From positions 1 to 64,000 of the forward strand of contig NZ_QGSY01000177.1 of assembly GCF_003857035.1 (NCBI RefSeq): DNA of 64,000 nt. Reading direction: 5' to 3'. How positions within the stretch are numbered: position 1 is the first letter of the stretch; the number at the start of each line of letters is the position of its first letter. The position numbers were made by a program, and so were the translations under genes. This document shows, in pieces, positions 1-9,045 of this stretch. The notes below the pieces were generated by a model, which was given only the letters and a program-made list of their open reading frames with translations, searched no databases and was not told the DNA's origin. The DNA comes from Micromonospora arida (GTDB taxonomy: Bacteria > Actinomycetota > Actinomycetes > Mycobacteriales > Micromonosporaceae).

Positions 1-374
1 AGGGTGGGCGGCAGCTCACCTCGGCCCAGGCCCAGCAGCTCGCGCTGGCCCGCCTCATCCTCGCCGATCCGGCCGTCGCGATCCTCGACGAGGCCACCGC
101 CGAGGCGGGCAGCGCGGGCGCGCGCGACCTCGACCGCGCCGCCGTGGCGGCCACCGAGGGCCGTACCACGCTGATCGTCGCCCACCGACTCAGCCAGGCG
201 GCCACCGCGGACCGCATCGTCGTCCTCGACCAGGGGCGCGTCGCCGAGCACGGCACGCACGCCGAACTGCTCAGGGCCAAGGGCGGGTACAGCCAGCTGT
301 GGCGCTCGTGGAGCATGCCCGACCCCGTGGTCCCGAGAGAACGCGAGAGCGCGGACCAGCCCGCCTGGAGCTGA
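1..374 (+). CDS. ABC transporter ATP-binding domain, C-terminal part (partial)
   Basis: The gene enters from the left edge; codons are in frame from position 3 and run to the TGA at 372-374. The visible 123 residues are the end of an ABC nucleotide-binding domain: a degenerate signature region (GGRQLTSAQAQQLALAR), Walker B (AVAILDEATAE), the H-loop (LIVAHRLSQA) and the usual C-terminal strand (RIVVLDQGRVAEHGTHAELL). The order fits an exporter of the fused membrane/ATPase type, but the membrane part is outside the window and the substrate cannot be read. The signature lacks the canonical LSGGQ and the D-loop reads AEAGS rather than SSLD, as in one half of some heterodimeric exporters with an asymmetric ATP site. 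Confidence 0.85.
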   Translation, partial: GGRQLTSAQAQQLALARLILADPAVAILDEATAEAGSAGARDLDRAAVAATEGRTTLIVAHRLSQAATADRIVVLDQGRVAEHGTHAELLRAKGGYSQLWRSWSMPDPVVPRERESADQPAWS

Positions 375-544
375 GCGGCCCCGGTTCCCGTCACCTCGGA
401 CATCCGCGAGATCAGTCGAACGTGGGAACCTCGGGAACTTTTCCGGACCGGCCGGCGACCACCAGAGTGCGCGGCCGACCGGCGGCGTTCCGACGACGGC
501 CTCTCGGCATGGAGGAGCGCCCGTGGCACACAGGACGGTGGTCT

Positions 545-1123
545 GTGCGGAACGGCGTCGCTGACGACGACCAGGTGACCCGGTGGGCACGGGAGGCGGG
601 CCAGGGTGACCGGCAGGCCGCCACGGCGTTCATCCGGGCCCTACAGGACCAGGTCTGGCGGTTCCTGTCGCACCTGGCCGGGCCGGGAGAGGCCGACGAC
701 CTGACCCAGGAGACGTTCCTACGGGCGATTCGCAACCTGCCCGGCTTCGCCGGTCGCTCGTCGGCCCGTACCTGGGTGTTCACCATCGCCCGGCGCGTTG
801 CCGTGGACCACGTCCGGACGGCGGTGGCCCGGCCGAGGATGGCGTCGGTGCCGGACTGGCAGGCGGCGGCCGAGGCCGCCGGTGCGATCACCGCCGGTGC
901 CGACGAGGGCGTGACCCTGCACCAGTTGATCGCCGGACTGACCCCGGAGCGCCGCGAGGCGTTCGTCGCCACCCAGGTGCTCGGCCTGTCCTACGTCGAG
1001 GCGGCGGACGTCTGCCAGTGCCCCGTCGGCACGATCCGTTCCCGGGTCGCCCGGGCGCGCGAGGATCTCGTCGCCGCCTGGCAGGCCGACACCGACCCGA
1101 GCCACGGGCGACGGACCGGCTGA
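545..1123 (+). CDS. sigC: ECF-type RNA polymerase sigma factor, SigC-like
   Basis: About 192 residues. Region 2 is clear (AFIRALQDQVWRFLSHLAG, then DDLTQETFLRAIRNLPGF and SARTWVFTIARRVAVDHVR). Region 4 carries the helix-turn-helix (ALGLSY-type segment VLGLSYVEAADVCQCPVGT followed by IRSRVARARE). Length and motif spacing match mycobacterial SigC, which it resembles more than other ECF factors. The GTG at 545 is chosen because an AGGA lies 9 bases upstream; an ATG at 509 would add 12 residues. Open frame continues further upstream but its composition is not protein-like. No anti-sigma factor gene is adjacent, which also fits SigC. The function as a stress or metal-response sigma factor is inferred from the family. 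Confidence 0.85.
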   Translation: MRNGVADDDQVTRWAREAGQGDRQAATAFIRALQDQVWRFLSHLAGPGEADDLTQETFLRAIRNLPGFAGRSSARTWVFTIARRVAVDHVRTAVARPRMASVPDWQAAAEAAGAITAGADEGVTLHQLIAGLTPERREAFVATQVLGLSYVEAADVCQCPVGTIRSRVARAREDLVAAWQADTDPSHGRRTG

Positions 1124-1306
1124 GGGTGGATCCCACGGTCGCCGTGCGGCGATCCTGACAGCGTCGGTGAGAACGCCGTGGAACTCACCCCGGACGACGC
1201 CGTCACGTCCTCCACCGACTGCTGGGCGACGCCACCTGACGTGGGGGCCGGCCCCGCATGATCAACGGGATGGACGAGGGGGGCCGCGCTTCCTAAGATC
1301 ACGCCG

Positions 1307-1768
1307 GTGAACACCGAACCGCTCAACGTCGCCGGCGTAGCTGGCCCGATCGTCATCGCCACCAAGGCATTCTTCGGCCACCCTGCCGTCACCGTCGGCG
1401 GAGTGCCGGCCCCCAGGACGGGCAGACGCTACGCGTTGCCGGCAGTGGACGGTGGTGTCGTCCAGGCCACGGTACGCAACGTTCTCGCCGACCCTTACCC
1501 GACCGTGGAGGTCAACGGTGTGCAGCACCGGACCGGGCCTCCCATGCCGATCTTTCTGCGCATCCTGGTTCTGCTGCCGATCCTGCTGTTCACCGTCGGC
1601 GGCATCCTGGGCGCGCTGGTCGGTGCGTTGGGCGTCTGGGCGAACCTGACGCTCGCCCACACCCGGATGACAACCGCCGTCAAGGCGCTCGCCATGGTCG
1701 GCGTCGGTATCGGCACGGTCATCGTCTGGCTCGCCGTCGCCGTCGCGCTGAACGCGGCGCTCAGCTAG
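1307..1768 (+). CDS. small membrane protein of unknown function
   Basis: 153 residues with a GTG start. The N-terminal 70 residues look soluble (IVIATKAFFGHPAVTVGG, then a VDGGVVQATVRNVLADPYPTV stretch). The C-terminal half has two strong membrane helices at about residues 82-107 and 123-150, separated by a short loop rich in Arg and Thr. I do not recognise the family. It stands alone between the sigma factor and a strong bidirectional terminator, so it is probably monocistronic. Coding bias (G/C in third positions) supports it as a real gene. Confidence 0.65.
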   Translation: MNTEPLNVAGVAGPIVIATKAFFGHPAVTVGGVPAPRTGRRYALPAVDGGVVQATVRNVLADPYPTVEVNGVQHRTGPPMPIFLRILVLLPILLFTVGGILGALVGALGVWANLTLAHTRMTTAVKALAMVGVGIGTVIVWLAVAVALNAALS

Positions 1769-1783
1769 GCCGCCAAGCACCTC

Positions 1784-1840
1784 ACCCCCATACGGTCAGC
1801 ACCACCGGTCGACGACCGGTGGTGCTGACCGTATGGGGGT
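1784..1840. terminator. bidirectional terminator, perfect 28-bp inverted repeat
   Basis: Left arm 1784-1811 is the exact reverse complement of right arm 1813-1840, leaving one unpaired central base. It sits between the convergent ends of the small membrane protein (stop at 1768) and the acyl-CoA carboxylase (stop at 1851). Position and symmetry indicate a transcription terminator for both strands. The stem is unusually long and perfect. Confidence 0.85.
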
Positions 1841-1850
1841 TCCGGCCGTT

Positions 1851-4800
1851 CTACCCCAGGCGGGCCTCGATGGTCTCGATGATGCGCGGACGCAGCTCGG
1901 CGGCGCGGACGACGGCGTCCACCGAGCCGACCTCGACGGCCCGGTGGATGTTGTGTACCCGGTCGAACTCCGCGGCCACCTCGCTGAGTTTCTCCGCGCG
2001 CACCGACGAGCGCAGCTCGTCGAGTTCGGCGGTCAGCGCGGCGCGTTCGGTGCCGGCCGAGGCGGCGGTGCGGGCCTCCAGGTCCCGCACCCGCGGGTCG
2101 GCCGCCGTACGGGCGTTGACGTCGGCGGAGAACACCACCGCTGCGGCGGGTGCGCCACCGAGCACCGAGGCGAACGAGCCCTCCAGCGCCAGCACCGTCA
2201 TGTTCGGGTTCAGCGCCTTCGAGAACACCACGAACGCACCACCGTGGTAGCGCGAGATCACGCAGAAGACGATGGGCCCCCGGAAGTTCACGATCGCCCG
2301 GCCGATCTCGGCGCCGTACTCCAGTTGCAGCTTGCGCATCGACTCCGGGGAGCCGTCGAAGCCGGACAGGTTCGCCAGCACGACGAGCGGCCGGTTGCCG
2401 CTGGCCGAGTTGATCGCCCGCGCGGCCTTCTTCGACGAGCGGGGGAACAGCGTGCCCGCCGTGTAGGTGTCCGGACCGTCGGTGGGCGGGAAGCCGTGCC
2501 GGGGCACCGACCGGGACTCGATGCCGAGCAGGCAGACCGGGATGCCACCGAGGTGGACGTCCTGCACCACAGCGGTGTCCGCGTCCGCCATGCCGGCCCA
2601 GCGCTCCAGCACCGGGTGGTCCTGGTCGGAGAGGGCCCGCATCACCGTACGGATGTCGAACGGCTTCTTGCGGTCCGGGTTGGACTCGACGGAGAAGATC
2701 TCCCCGACGGTGGCGAAGGCGCTGCCCGCCACGTCGTGCGGGAAGTCGGAGATGTCGCGGTCGGCCGGGTCGGTGGTGACCGCCCGCCGGGGCGCGTCCT
2801 CGCCGGGCGCGACGTACGTGTGGTCGTAGTGCGCCATCACCACGTCCCGTGCGGCCGTCAGGTTCGGCGCCCAGTACTGCGCCTGTCCGTTCGGCCCCAT
2901 CACCCGGTCGTAGCCACCGATGCCGAAGTTGTCCTCGGCAGACACACCCCCGGAGAAGTCGAGCGACTGCTTGCCGGTGAGCACCATCGCCGAGTCGGGC
3001 GTCATCACCAGGATGCCCTTGGTGTGCATGAGCATCGTCGCCTCGGCGTTCCAGTACGGCTGCGCGCCGACGTTGATGCCCGCGACCACGATGTTGATCT
3101 CACCGCCGGCCTGGGTGAACTCGACGATCCGCTTGAGCGCGGCGGCCACCCAGTCCATGTTCTCCGTACCGGAGGTCATCGAGATCCGGGCCCCGGCGGA
3201 CAGCGCCCACCACTCCAGCGGCACCTGCATCCGCTCGGCCAGGTCCAGTGCGGCGATCACGCGGCGGCACTCCGGCTCGGACAGGGCGCCCAGCGACTTC
3301 GTCGGGTCGCCGAGCAGCACCACCCGGGTGACGCCCTGGGGGTAGCGCTCGGTCGGCGTGGTGACCACTCCGGCGACGATGGCGGCGCTGTTGCGCCCCT
3401 TCGGCCGGTCCACCGGCACCAACACGTGGTCCTCGTCGAGGTCGTGCTCGACGAAGTCGCCGAGCCGGCCGGTCAGCTCGTACGGGTACACGGTGTTGCG
3501 GCTGCTGGCCCGCAGCACCTTGAGCCGGTACTCGTCGAGTGGCTCGATCGGCTCGACCGGCGGCTCCCCGACGGCCAGTTCGGCACCGCCCGCGGCGTCG
3601 AACGAGATCCGTACGGCGATCTTCGTCAGCTCGCCGGTCCGGCGGTCGCGCTGGCGCGCGATGAACAGGATCTCCTCCAGGCCGGCGCCCGCGGTCGTCG
3701 GGCGGACCCGCCCGGCGATCATCTCCATCTCCTCGCGGGTCAGCTCGCTCGGCGGCCACACGTAGACCACGATGCGGTTGATGTTGAAGCGCGTCTTCGA
3801 CGGCCGCCGCGACTGGGCGCGGCGGATCGAGTCGAGGCAGGCGGCGATGGCGTCCTCGGTCGTCGGCAGCGCGACCAGGCGGCCGTCCTGCTCGCGAAGC
3901 TCGGTCAGGTCACGCACCTGCGCGAACGCGACGAGGCGCTCGTCGGCGCGGTTCTCCCGGGCCACGCACTGGAAGAGGTAGACCTCCTCGTCCGACGACG
4001 GCAGCCGGGTCAGGTCGAACTTGTGCAGCCGCTCCAGCTGCATCCGCTGGGCGATGTACGGGTGCAGCCCACGGATCAGCCGGTCCTCGGTCAACTGGGC
4101 GCCCGACGGGCGGAAGGTGAAGTGGTGGTGCATCACCGCCCCGCCGCGACCCGCGACGGTGGTGGTGACCCGACGGACCTGGGGCGGCAGCGGGTGCGCG
4201 GCGATGACCTCGGCCAGCGCGGCCGCCATCGCGTCGAAGTCCTCCGGCTGGTTCTCCCAGCCGAGGTAGATGTCGGCGTCCACGGCGTCCTCGCCGGTGG
4301 CCAGCTCGGCCAGCCCACGCAGGGCGCTGCCCAGCGCGTCGAAGCTGACCGCGGCGGAGACCACGCTCGAGTCGGCGCGCTCGGCGACCACGAACGTGCA
4401 GCCCGCGACCTCGCGGGTGAGCACGCTGGTGAGCGACCGGTTGCCGTAGTACCGCCGGGTCAGCACCTCCAACATGACCGCGTTGTCGAGGTGGTCGCGG
4501 ACGAGCCGCTGGCCGAGCAGCCGGACCAGCGGCTCGGTGCTGCGCACCATCTCGGCGATGCGCTCGGCGCGGTCCGGCGCGTCCGGGTGCGCGTCGAGGT
4601 GCCGCAGGTGCCCACGGACCTCGGCGTAGACGCGGGCGCGGTTGCGGCGCAGCAGCGGCTGGGCGAACCAGGCGAACACCACGCCGCGGGCGAGGTCCGC
4701 GACCACGGGGAAGCGGACCTGCGTCGCGGCGATCAGCCGCTCCAGCGCGAGGCCGGCCGGTTCGCGCAGCGTCTCGTCCGGCGGGGTCTCCCGCAGCCAC

Positions 4801-7313
4801 GCGCGCAGCAGCGCCGTGATGACCTGCGCGTCCGCGGAGGCGCGCTGCTGGGCGAGGAAGATCCGGAAGACAGCGGCTTCGAGGGCGGGGGTGCGGTCCA
4901 GGTCGGTGACGCCGTACCGGCCGAGCGCCTTGCCGAGCCTGGTCTGGAAGGCGTCCGGCAGCCCGGCCCGCTCGACGTCGAGGCTCTGCAGGTAGGTGTG
5001 GAAGTACTCCCGGGCGCTGTGCACGTGCGCGGCACCGCCGTCCTCGCCCGTCGGCCGGTTGCGGCTCAGTTCGGCGAGATCGGCGAACACCTCGATGAGG
5101 TCGAGTTCGGCGGCCAGGGGCCGCTGACCTGCTTCGGTGGCCGCCCGCCGCGCGGTGAGGTAATCGTCGAGCACCCGGCGGTCGTCGTGCGGGTCGACGT
5201 CGAAGCCGAGCAGCAGACCTCTCAGGTCCTCCTGGCCGCGCCTGCTGCGCTCGTACGCCGGGATGTCCGCGGCGGAGGTGGGCAGGTCCAGTTCGACGGT
5301 CTCGGTGCTCGGGTCGTCAGCGGTCTCCTCGGCGTCGTCCGCGAGCGGCTCCAGGCGCAGCAGCGGCGCACCGGCCTCCACCTGGCTGCCCACCGACACG
5401 GCGCACTCCTTGAGCCGCGCCTTGAACGGCGCCCGCAGCACCGTCTCCATCTTCATCGCTTCCAGCACCAGCACCGGCGCGCCAGCCTCGACCTCCGCGC
5501 CGACCTCCAGCGGCGTGGCGACGACCAGCGCGGGCATCGGGGAGCGCAGGACGCCACCCTCGTCCCGGCTGACCCGGTGCGTCACGCCGTCCACCTCGAC
5601 CAGGTGGGTCGGCCCGTACGTGCCGGTGAGCAGGCGGTAGCGGATGCCGTTGACGACGATCTGACCGGTGTGCCGGTCGAAGCGGTCGAGCTCGACGTCG
5701 GCGGTGCGCACGACGGGGCCGGTCTCGATGCCGACCCGGAACCGGTGCGCGCCGACCCGCGCCACGCGGGTGCGGTAGCCGACGCCGCGCAGCTTGAGGT
5801 CCAACGGTCGGCCGCTGGCGTGCTGCACCTGCGGGCGCCCGCCGGCCGCCGTCGACAGCAGCCGTTGACGCTCGACGCGCTCCTCCTCCTCGTACGCCTC
5901 GATGGCGGCGGCGGCCAGGGCGACGGCGGAGTGGCGGTGCGTGACGAGGCGGCCCTCACCGCGGACGCGGTCGATCCAGCCGGTGTCCGCGCTCGCGTCG
6001 ATCACCTCGGGCTGGTCGAGCAGGTCGAGCACGAAGCTCTTGTTCGTGGCCCCACCTTCGATGATCACCGTGGTGTTCGCCATCGCCCGGCGCAGCCTGC
6101 CGAGGGCCTCGTCGCGGTCACGGCCGTACGCGATGATCTTCGCGATCATCGAGTCGAAGTCGGCCGGGATGGTGTCACCCTCGCTGACGCCGGTGTCCAC
6201 CCGGATGCCGGGGCCGCTGGGCAGGTCCAGCCGGGCGATGCGACCGGGGGACGGGGCGAAGTCGCGGTCGGGGTCCTCGGCGTTGAGCCGCGCCTCGATG
6301 GCGTGCCCGCGCTCGGCCGGCGGCGCACCTTCGAGTCGCCCGCCTGAGGCGACGTGCAGCTGCGCCTTGACCAGGTCGAACCCGGTGGTCAGCTCGGTGA
6401 TCGGGTGCTCGACCTGGAGACGGGTGTTGACCTCGAGGAACGCGAACAACCGATCCCCGGGGTGGTAGAGGAACTCGACGGTCGCCGCGCCTCGGTAACC
6501 GACAGCCACTGCCAGCCGCTCGGCCGACGTCTTCAGCTCGGCGGCCTGCGCGGGGTCGAGCACCGGCGACGCCGACTCCTCGATGACCTTCTGGTTGCGT
6601 CGTTGCACCGAGCAGTCGCGGACGCCGAGCGCCCACGCGGTGCCCTGCCCGTCGGCGATCACCTGGACCTCGACGTGCCGAGCCCCGGTGACCAGGCGCT
6701 CCAGGAACACGATGCCGCTGCCGAACGCCCGTGCCGCCTCCTGGCTGGTGCGCTCGTACGCGTCGACCAGTTCGGCCTCGTTCCTGATCACGCGGATGCC
6801 GCGCCCGCCGCCGCCGGCGGTCGCCTTCAGCATCAGCGGGTAGCCGACCTCGGCCGCCGAGGCCTGGGCGGCGGCGAGGGTCTCGACGGCGCCGCGGCTC
6901 CACGGCGCGACCGGCACGCCGACCTTCTCGGCGATCAGCTTCGAGCCGATCTTGTCGCCGAGTTGGCGCATGGCGTCCGCGCTCGGCCCGACGAAGGTGA
7001 CGCCGATCTTCTCGCACAGCTCGGCGAACGCCGGATCCTCGGCGACGAAGCCCCAGCCGACCCACGCGGCGTCGGCCCCGGTCTCGGTCAGGGCGCGCTC
7101 CAGCACCGCCAGGTTGAGGTACGGGCGGGCGGAGGCCGGGCCGAGATCGTAGGCGATGTCCGCTTCGCGGACGAACGTGGCGTTGCGGTCGACATCGGTG
7201 TAGAGAGCCACGGTTTCGAGCTGGATGCCGGTCTCCGCGGCCAGCTCGCGGACCGCGTGGATGAGCCGCATGGCGGCTTCACCACGGTTGACGATGGCGA
7301 CACGGTTGAACAC
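1851..7313 (-). CDS. single-chain multidomain acyl-CoA (acetyl/propionyl-CoA) carboxylase
   Basis: 1820 residues combining all carboxylase activities. Order: biotin carboxylase (about 1-480; RVAIVNRGEAAMRLI start, ATP-grasp glycine loop GGGGRGIRVI, FLEVNTRLQVEHP); a linker; the biotin carrier with EAMKMET and biotinyl Lys at residue 621; a long central region (about 690-1230); and a carboxyltransferase (about 1240-1815; YPQGVTRVVLLGDPT, MTSGTENMDW, TGKQSLDFSGG). The enzyme biotinylates itself through a separate ligase, carboxylates biotin with ATP and bicarbonate, and transfers CO2 to an acyl-CoA, giving malonyl- or methylmalonyl-CoA. The arrangement is like eukaryotic acetyl-CoA carboxylase, whereas most bacteria and the AccA/AccD pairs of actinomycetes split these functions. 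ATG start at 7313. Substrate preference cannot be decided from sequence. Confidence 0.93.
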   Translation of the reverse strand: MFNRVAIVNRGEAAMRLIHAVRELAAETGIQLETVALYTDVDRNATFVREADIAYDLGPASARPYLNLAVLERALTETGADAAWVGWGFVAEDPAFAELCEKIGVTFVGPSADAMRQLGDKIGSKLIAEKVGVPVAPWSRGAVETLAAAQASAAEVGYPLMLKATAGGGGRGIRVIRNEAELVDAYERTSQEAARAFGSGIVFLERLVTGARHVEVQVIADGQGTAWALGVRDCSVQRRNQKVIEESASPVLDPAQAAELKTSAERLAVAVGYRGAATVEFLYHPGDRLFAFLEVNTRLQVEHPITELTTGFDLVKAQLHVASGGRLEGAPPAERGHAIEARLNAEDPDRDFAPSPGRIARLDLPSGPGIRVDTGVSEGDTIPADFDSMIAKIIAYGRDRDEALGRLRRAMANTTVIIEGGATNKSFVLDLLDQPEVIDASADTGWIDRVRGEGRLVTHRHSAVALAAAAIEAYEEEERVERQRLLSTAAGGRPQVQHASGRPLDLKLRGVGYRTRVARVGAHRFRVGIETGPVVRTADVELDRFDRHTGQIVVNGIRYRLLTGTYGPTHLVEVDGVTHRVSRDEGGVLRSPMPALVVATPLEVGAEVEAGAPVLVLEAMKMETVLRAPFKARLKECAVSVGSQVEAGAPLLRLEPLADDAEETADDPSTETVELDLPTSAADIPAYERSRRGQEDLRGLLLGFDVDPHDDRRVLDDYLTARRAATEAGQRPLAAELDLIEVFADLAELSRNRPTGEDGGAAHVHSAREYFHTYLQSLDVERAGLPDAFQTRLGKALGRYGVTDLDRTPALEAAVFRIFLAQQRASADAQVITALLRAWLRETPPDETLREPAGLALERLIAATQVRFPVVADLARGVVFAWFAQPLLRRNRARVYAEVRGHLRHLDAHPDAPDRAERIAEMVRSTEPLVRLLGQRLVRDHLDNAVMLEVLTRRYYGNRSLTSVLTREVAGCTFVVAERADSSVVSAAVSFDALGSALRGLAELATGEDAVDADIYLGWENQPEDFDAMAAALAEVIAAHPLPPQVRRVTTTVAGRGGAVMHHHFTFRPSGAQLTEDRLIRGLHPYIAQRMQLERLHKFDLTRLPSSDEEVYLFQCVARENRADERLVAFAQVRDLTELREQDGRLVALPTTEDAIAACLDSIRRAQSRRPSKTRFNINRIVVYVWPPSELTREEMEMIAGRVRPTTAGAGLEEILFIARQRDRRTGELTKIAVRISFDAAGGAELAVGEPPVEPIEPLDEYRLKVLRASSRNTVYPYELTGRLGDFVEHDLDEDHVLVPVDRPKGRNSAAIVAGVVTTPTERYPQGVTRVVLLGDPTKSLGALSEPECRRVIAALDLAERMQVPLEWWALSAGARISMTSGTENMDWVAAALKRIVEFTQAGGEINIVVAGINVGAQPYWNAEATMLMHTKGILVMTPDSAMVLTGKQSLDFSGGVSAEDNFGIGGYDRVMGPNGQAQYWAPNLTAARDVVMAHYDHTYVAPGEDAPRRAVTTDPADRDISDFPHDVAGSAFATVGEIFSVESNPDRKKPFDIRTVMRALSDQDHPVLERWAGMADADTAVVQDVHLGGIPVCLLGIESRSVPRHGFPPTDGPDTYTAGTLFPRSSKKAARAINSASGNRPLVVLANLSGFDGSPESMRKLQLEYGAEIGRAIVNFRGPIVFCVISRYHGGAFVVFSKALNPNMTVLALEGSFASVLGGAPAAAVVFSADVNARTAADPRVRDLEARTAASAGTERAALTAELDELRSSVRAEKLSEVAAEFDRVHNIHRAVEVGSVDAVVRAAELRPRIIETIEARLG

Positions 7314-7663
7314 CCGAAGAACCCCTTAGCTAGACCTCGACCTGCGCGCCGGGAGACGACGGCTCCCAGCAGTGATCCACCTTTCCGCGTGGCGGCGGCC
7401 AGCGCTATGGCGCAACCACCGAACCCACCGTCCCTCAGTTGTAGGAAGTCCACAAAACTTTTTGGCACCCCGGAGGGCTGCGCCGATCGGATCCGACCGC
7501 TCCGGCAGTTGATCAAGACGGTGCGGACGGTTCACGTCCGCAGCCTCCCGCGTTCACCCCCGGGTGATCGGCTGACCAGGAAGATCATCGCCGGTCCGGT
7601 CGACAACTGGCCCGGCCCGACCAGCCCGGCCCAGGCCAGGAACGCACCAGGAAAGGAGCGGCA
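7314..7663. other. divergent intergenic region between carboxylase and phosphodiester glycosidase genes
   Basis: No convincing gene. The only notably AT-rich patch is at 7436-7465. Read on the minus strand it contains TACAAC (4 of 6 matches to a -10 box), with no good -35 partner, so a carboxylase promoter here is only a weak suggestion. The plus-strand gene has its own good ribosome-binding site (AAAGGAG) at 7652-7658. Confidence 0.3.
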
Positions 7664-8920
7664 ATGAGGTCACCGCACCTCGTACGCCCACGTCTGGCGC
7701 TGCTGCTCGCGGCGGGACTCACCGCGCTCGGCACGCCGGCAGGCGTCGCCCACGCCGCGACCGCCACGGTACCCGCGACCGGCATCCCGATCACCATCAC
7801 CTCGACCGAGCAGCTCGCCCCGGGCGTCACGTACGGCTCGTTCGAGGTGACAACGCCCCGGGGTGTCACCGTCGGTTACCTGCTCACCGCCGACCTCCAG
7901 AAGAACAAGGTCTCCCTGGACCTGCTGCACCCCGACGCGGTGGCGCAGCGCACCGTCGTCTCGGCGATGGCGAACGAGCAGGGTGCCGTCGCCGGTGTCA
8001 ATGGCGACTTCTTCAACAACAGTGAGACGCACGCCGGCGTCACTCCCACCTACTCGTCGTCCGGTCCGGAGATCGCCGGCGGTGAGGAATTGAAGTTCGC
8101 GGTGCCGACCGCGCAGCGCTTCGGCCCCGGCCTGGCCCCCGGCACCTCGACCCGGGACGTGTTCGGCGTCGGCGTGAACGGCAAGGCGCGCGTCGACACC
8201 CTGAGCCTGGACGGCGAGGTGCGCAGCAGGAAGGGCGCGATCGCGCTGGGCGGCCTCAATCAGTACGCGCTCCCGGTAGACGGGGTCGGCCTGTTCACCG
8301 CCGACTGGGGGACCGCCTCCCGGGTCCGGTCCACCTGCGGCACCGACACGAGCCGCAGCGACCCGTGCAGCACCCACACCTACGAGGTGACCGTGCGCGA
8401 CGGCGTGGTGACCGCAGTCGGCCCGACGCCCGGCGCGGGAGCGATCCCGACCGACACCCAGGTGCTGGTCGGCCGGGAGGGCGGCGCGGACGCGCTCGAC
8501 GACCTCGCCGTCGGTGACCGGGTGCAGGTGCGCGAGAAGCTCGTCTCCGCCGGCAAGCCGAAGCTGACCTTCGCGGTCGGTGGCGCGCCGATCCTGCGCG
8601 ACGGCGCGCCGCTCGCCGGCCTGGACACCAGGACCGCCGCGGTACGCAGCTCGGCCGGTGTCAGTCCCGACGGCCGGACCGTGTACCTGGTCGCTTTGGC
8701 CGGCCGCGCCCCGGCCAGCGCCGGGTTCACGATCGCCGAACTGGCCGACCTGATGCGTTCACTCGGCGCGGACGCCGCAGTCAACCTCGACGGCGGCGGG
8801 TCGAGCACGGTCGCCGTCCGCGAGCCGGGCCAGGCCGCGGCCACCGCCCGCAACAGCCCGTCCGACGGTACGGAGCGAATGGTCGCCAACGGCATCGGGA
8901 TCTTCGTCGGCAAGCACTGA
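7664..8920 (+). CDS. secreted phosphodiester glycosidase family (NAGPA-domain) protein
   Basis: 418 residues. A Sec signal peptide (LALLLAAGLTALGTPAGVAHA) is followed by a long beta-rich domain. Family hallmarks are AGVNGDFFNN in the middle and the C-terminal AAVNLDGGGSSTVAVREPG. The second is the conserved core of the NAGPA/phosphodiester glycosidase domain, which hydrolyses N-acetylglucosamine-1-phosphodiesters. Bacterial members are thought to act on exopolysaccharide or wall polymers outside the cell. The ATG at 7664 has an AAAGGAG site 5 bases upstream. It is a single gene followed by a terminator hairpin at 8938-8970. The natural substrate is unknown. Confidence 0.85.
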   Translation: MRSPHLVRPRLALLLAAGLTALGTPAGVAHAATATVPATGIPITITSTEQLAPGVTYGSFEVTTPRGVTVGYLLTADLQKNKVSLDLLHPDAVAQRTVVSAMANEQGAVAGVNGDFFNNSETHAGVTPTYSSSGPEIAGGEELKFAVPTAQRFGPGLAPGTSTRDVFGVGVNGKARVDTLSLDGEVRSRKGAIALGGLNQYALPVDGVGLFTADWGTASRVRSTCGTDTSRSDPCSTHTYEVTVRDGVVTAVGPTPGAGAIPTDTQVLVGREGGADALDDLAVGDRVQVREKLVSAGKPKLTFAVGGAPILRDGAPLAGLDTRTAAVRSSAGVSPDGRTVYLVALAGRAPASAGFTIAELADLMRSLGADAAVNLDGGGSSTVAVREPGQAAATARNSPSDGTERMVANGIGIFVGKH

Positions 8921-8937
8921 TCGGTCCACCGCTCGAA

Positions 8938-8970
8938 TTCGCCCCGTCCGGCCTCGCCGGGCGGGGCGAA
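8938..8970 (+). terminator. intrinsic terminator hairpin
   Basis: Arms 8938-8951 and 8957-8970 form a 14-bp GC-rich stem with one T-G wobble and a 5-base loop. It lies 17 bases after the stop codon of the phosphodiester glycosidase gene. No T-run follows, as is usual in actinomycetes. Confidence 0.7.
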
Positions 8971-9045
8971 CCCGCGTACCCGAGACGGTCGGGCACCCGG
9001 ACTGTCGGCCGTGGGTCGGATAATGAGCCCGGCCGAAGGGATCTG

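Noticed and set aside
1833-6347. Very long open frame (about 1500 codons) on the plus strand opposite the acyl-CoA carboxylase
   Set aside because: It is Arg/Gly/His/Val-rich with no domain motifs and mirrors the carboxylase codons; typical antisense shadow in GC-rich DNA.
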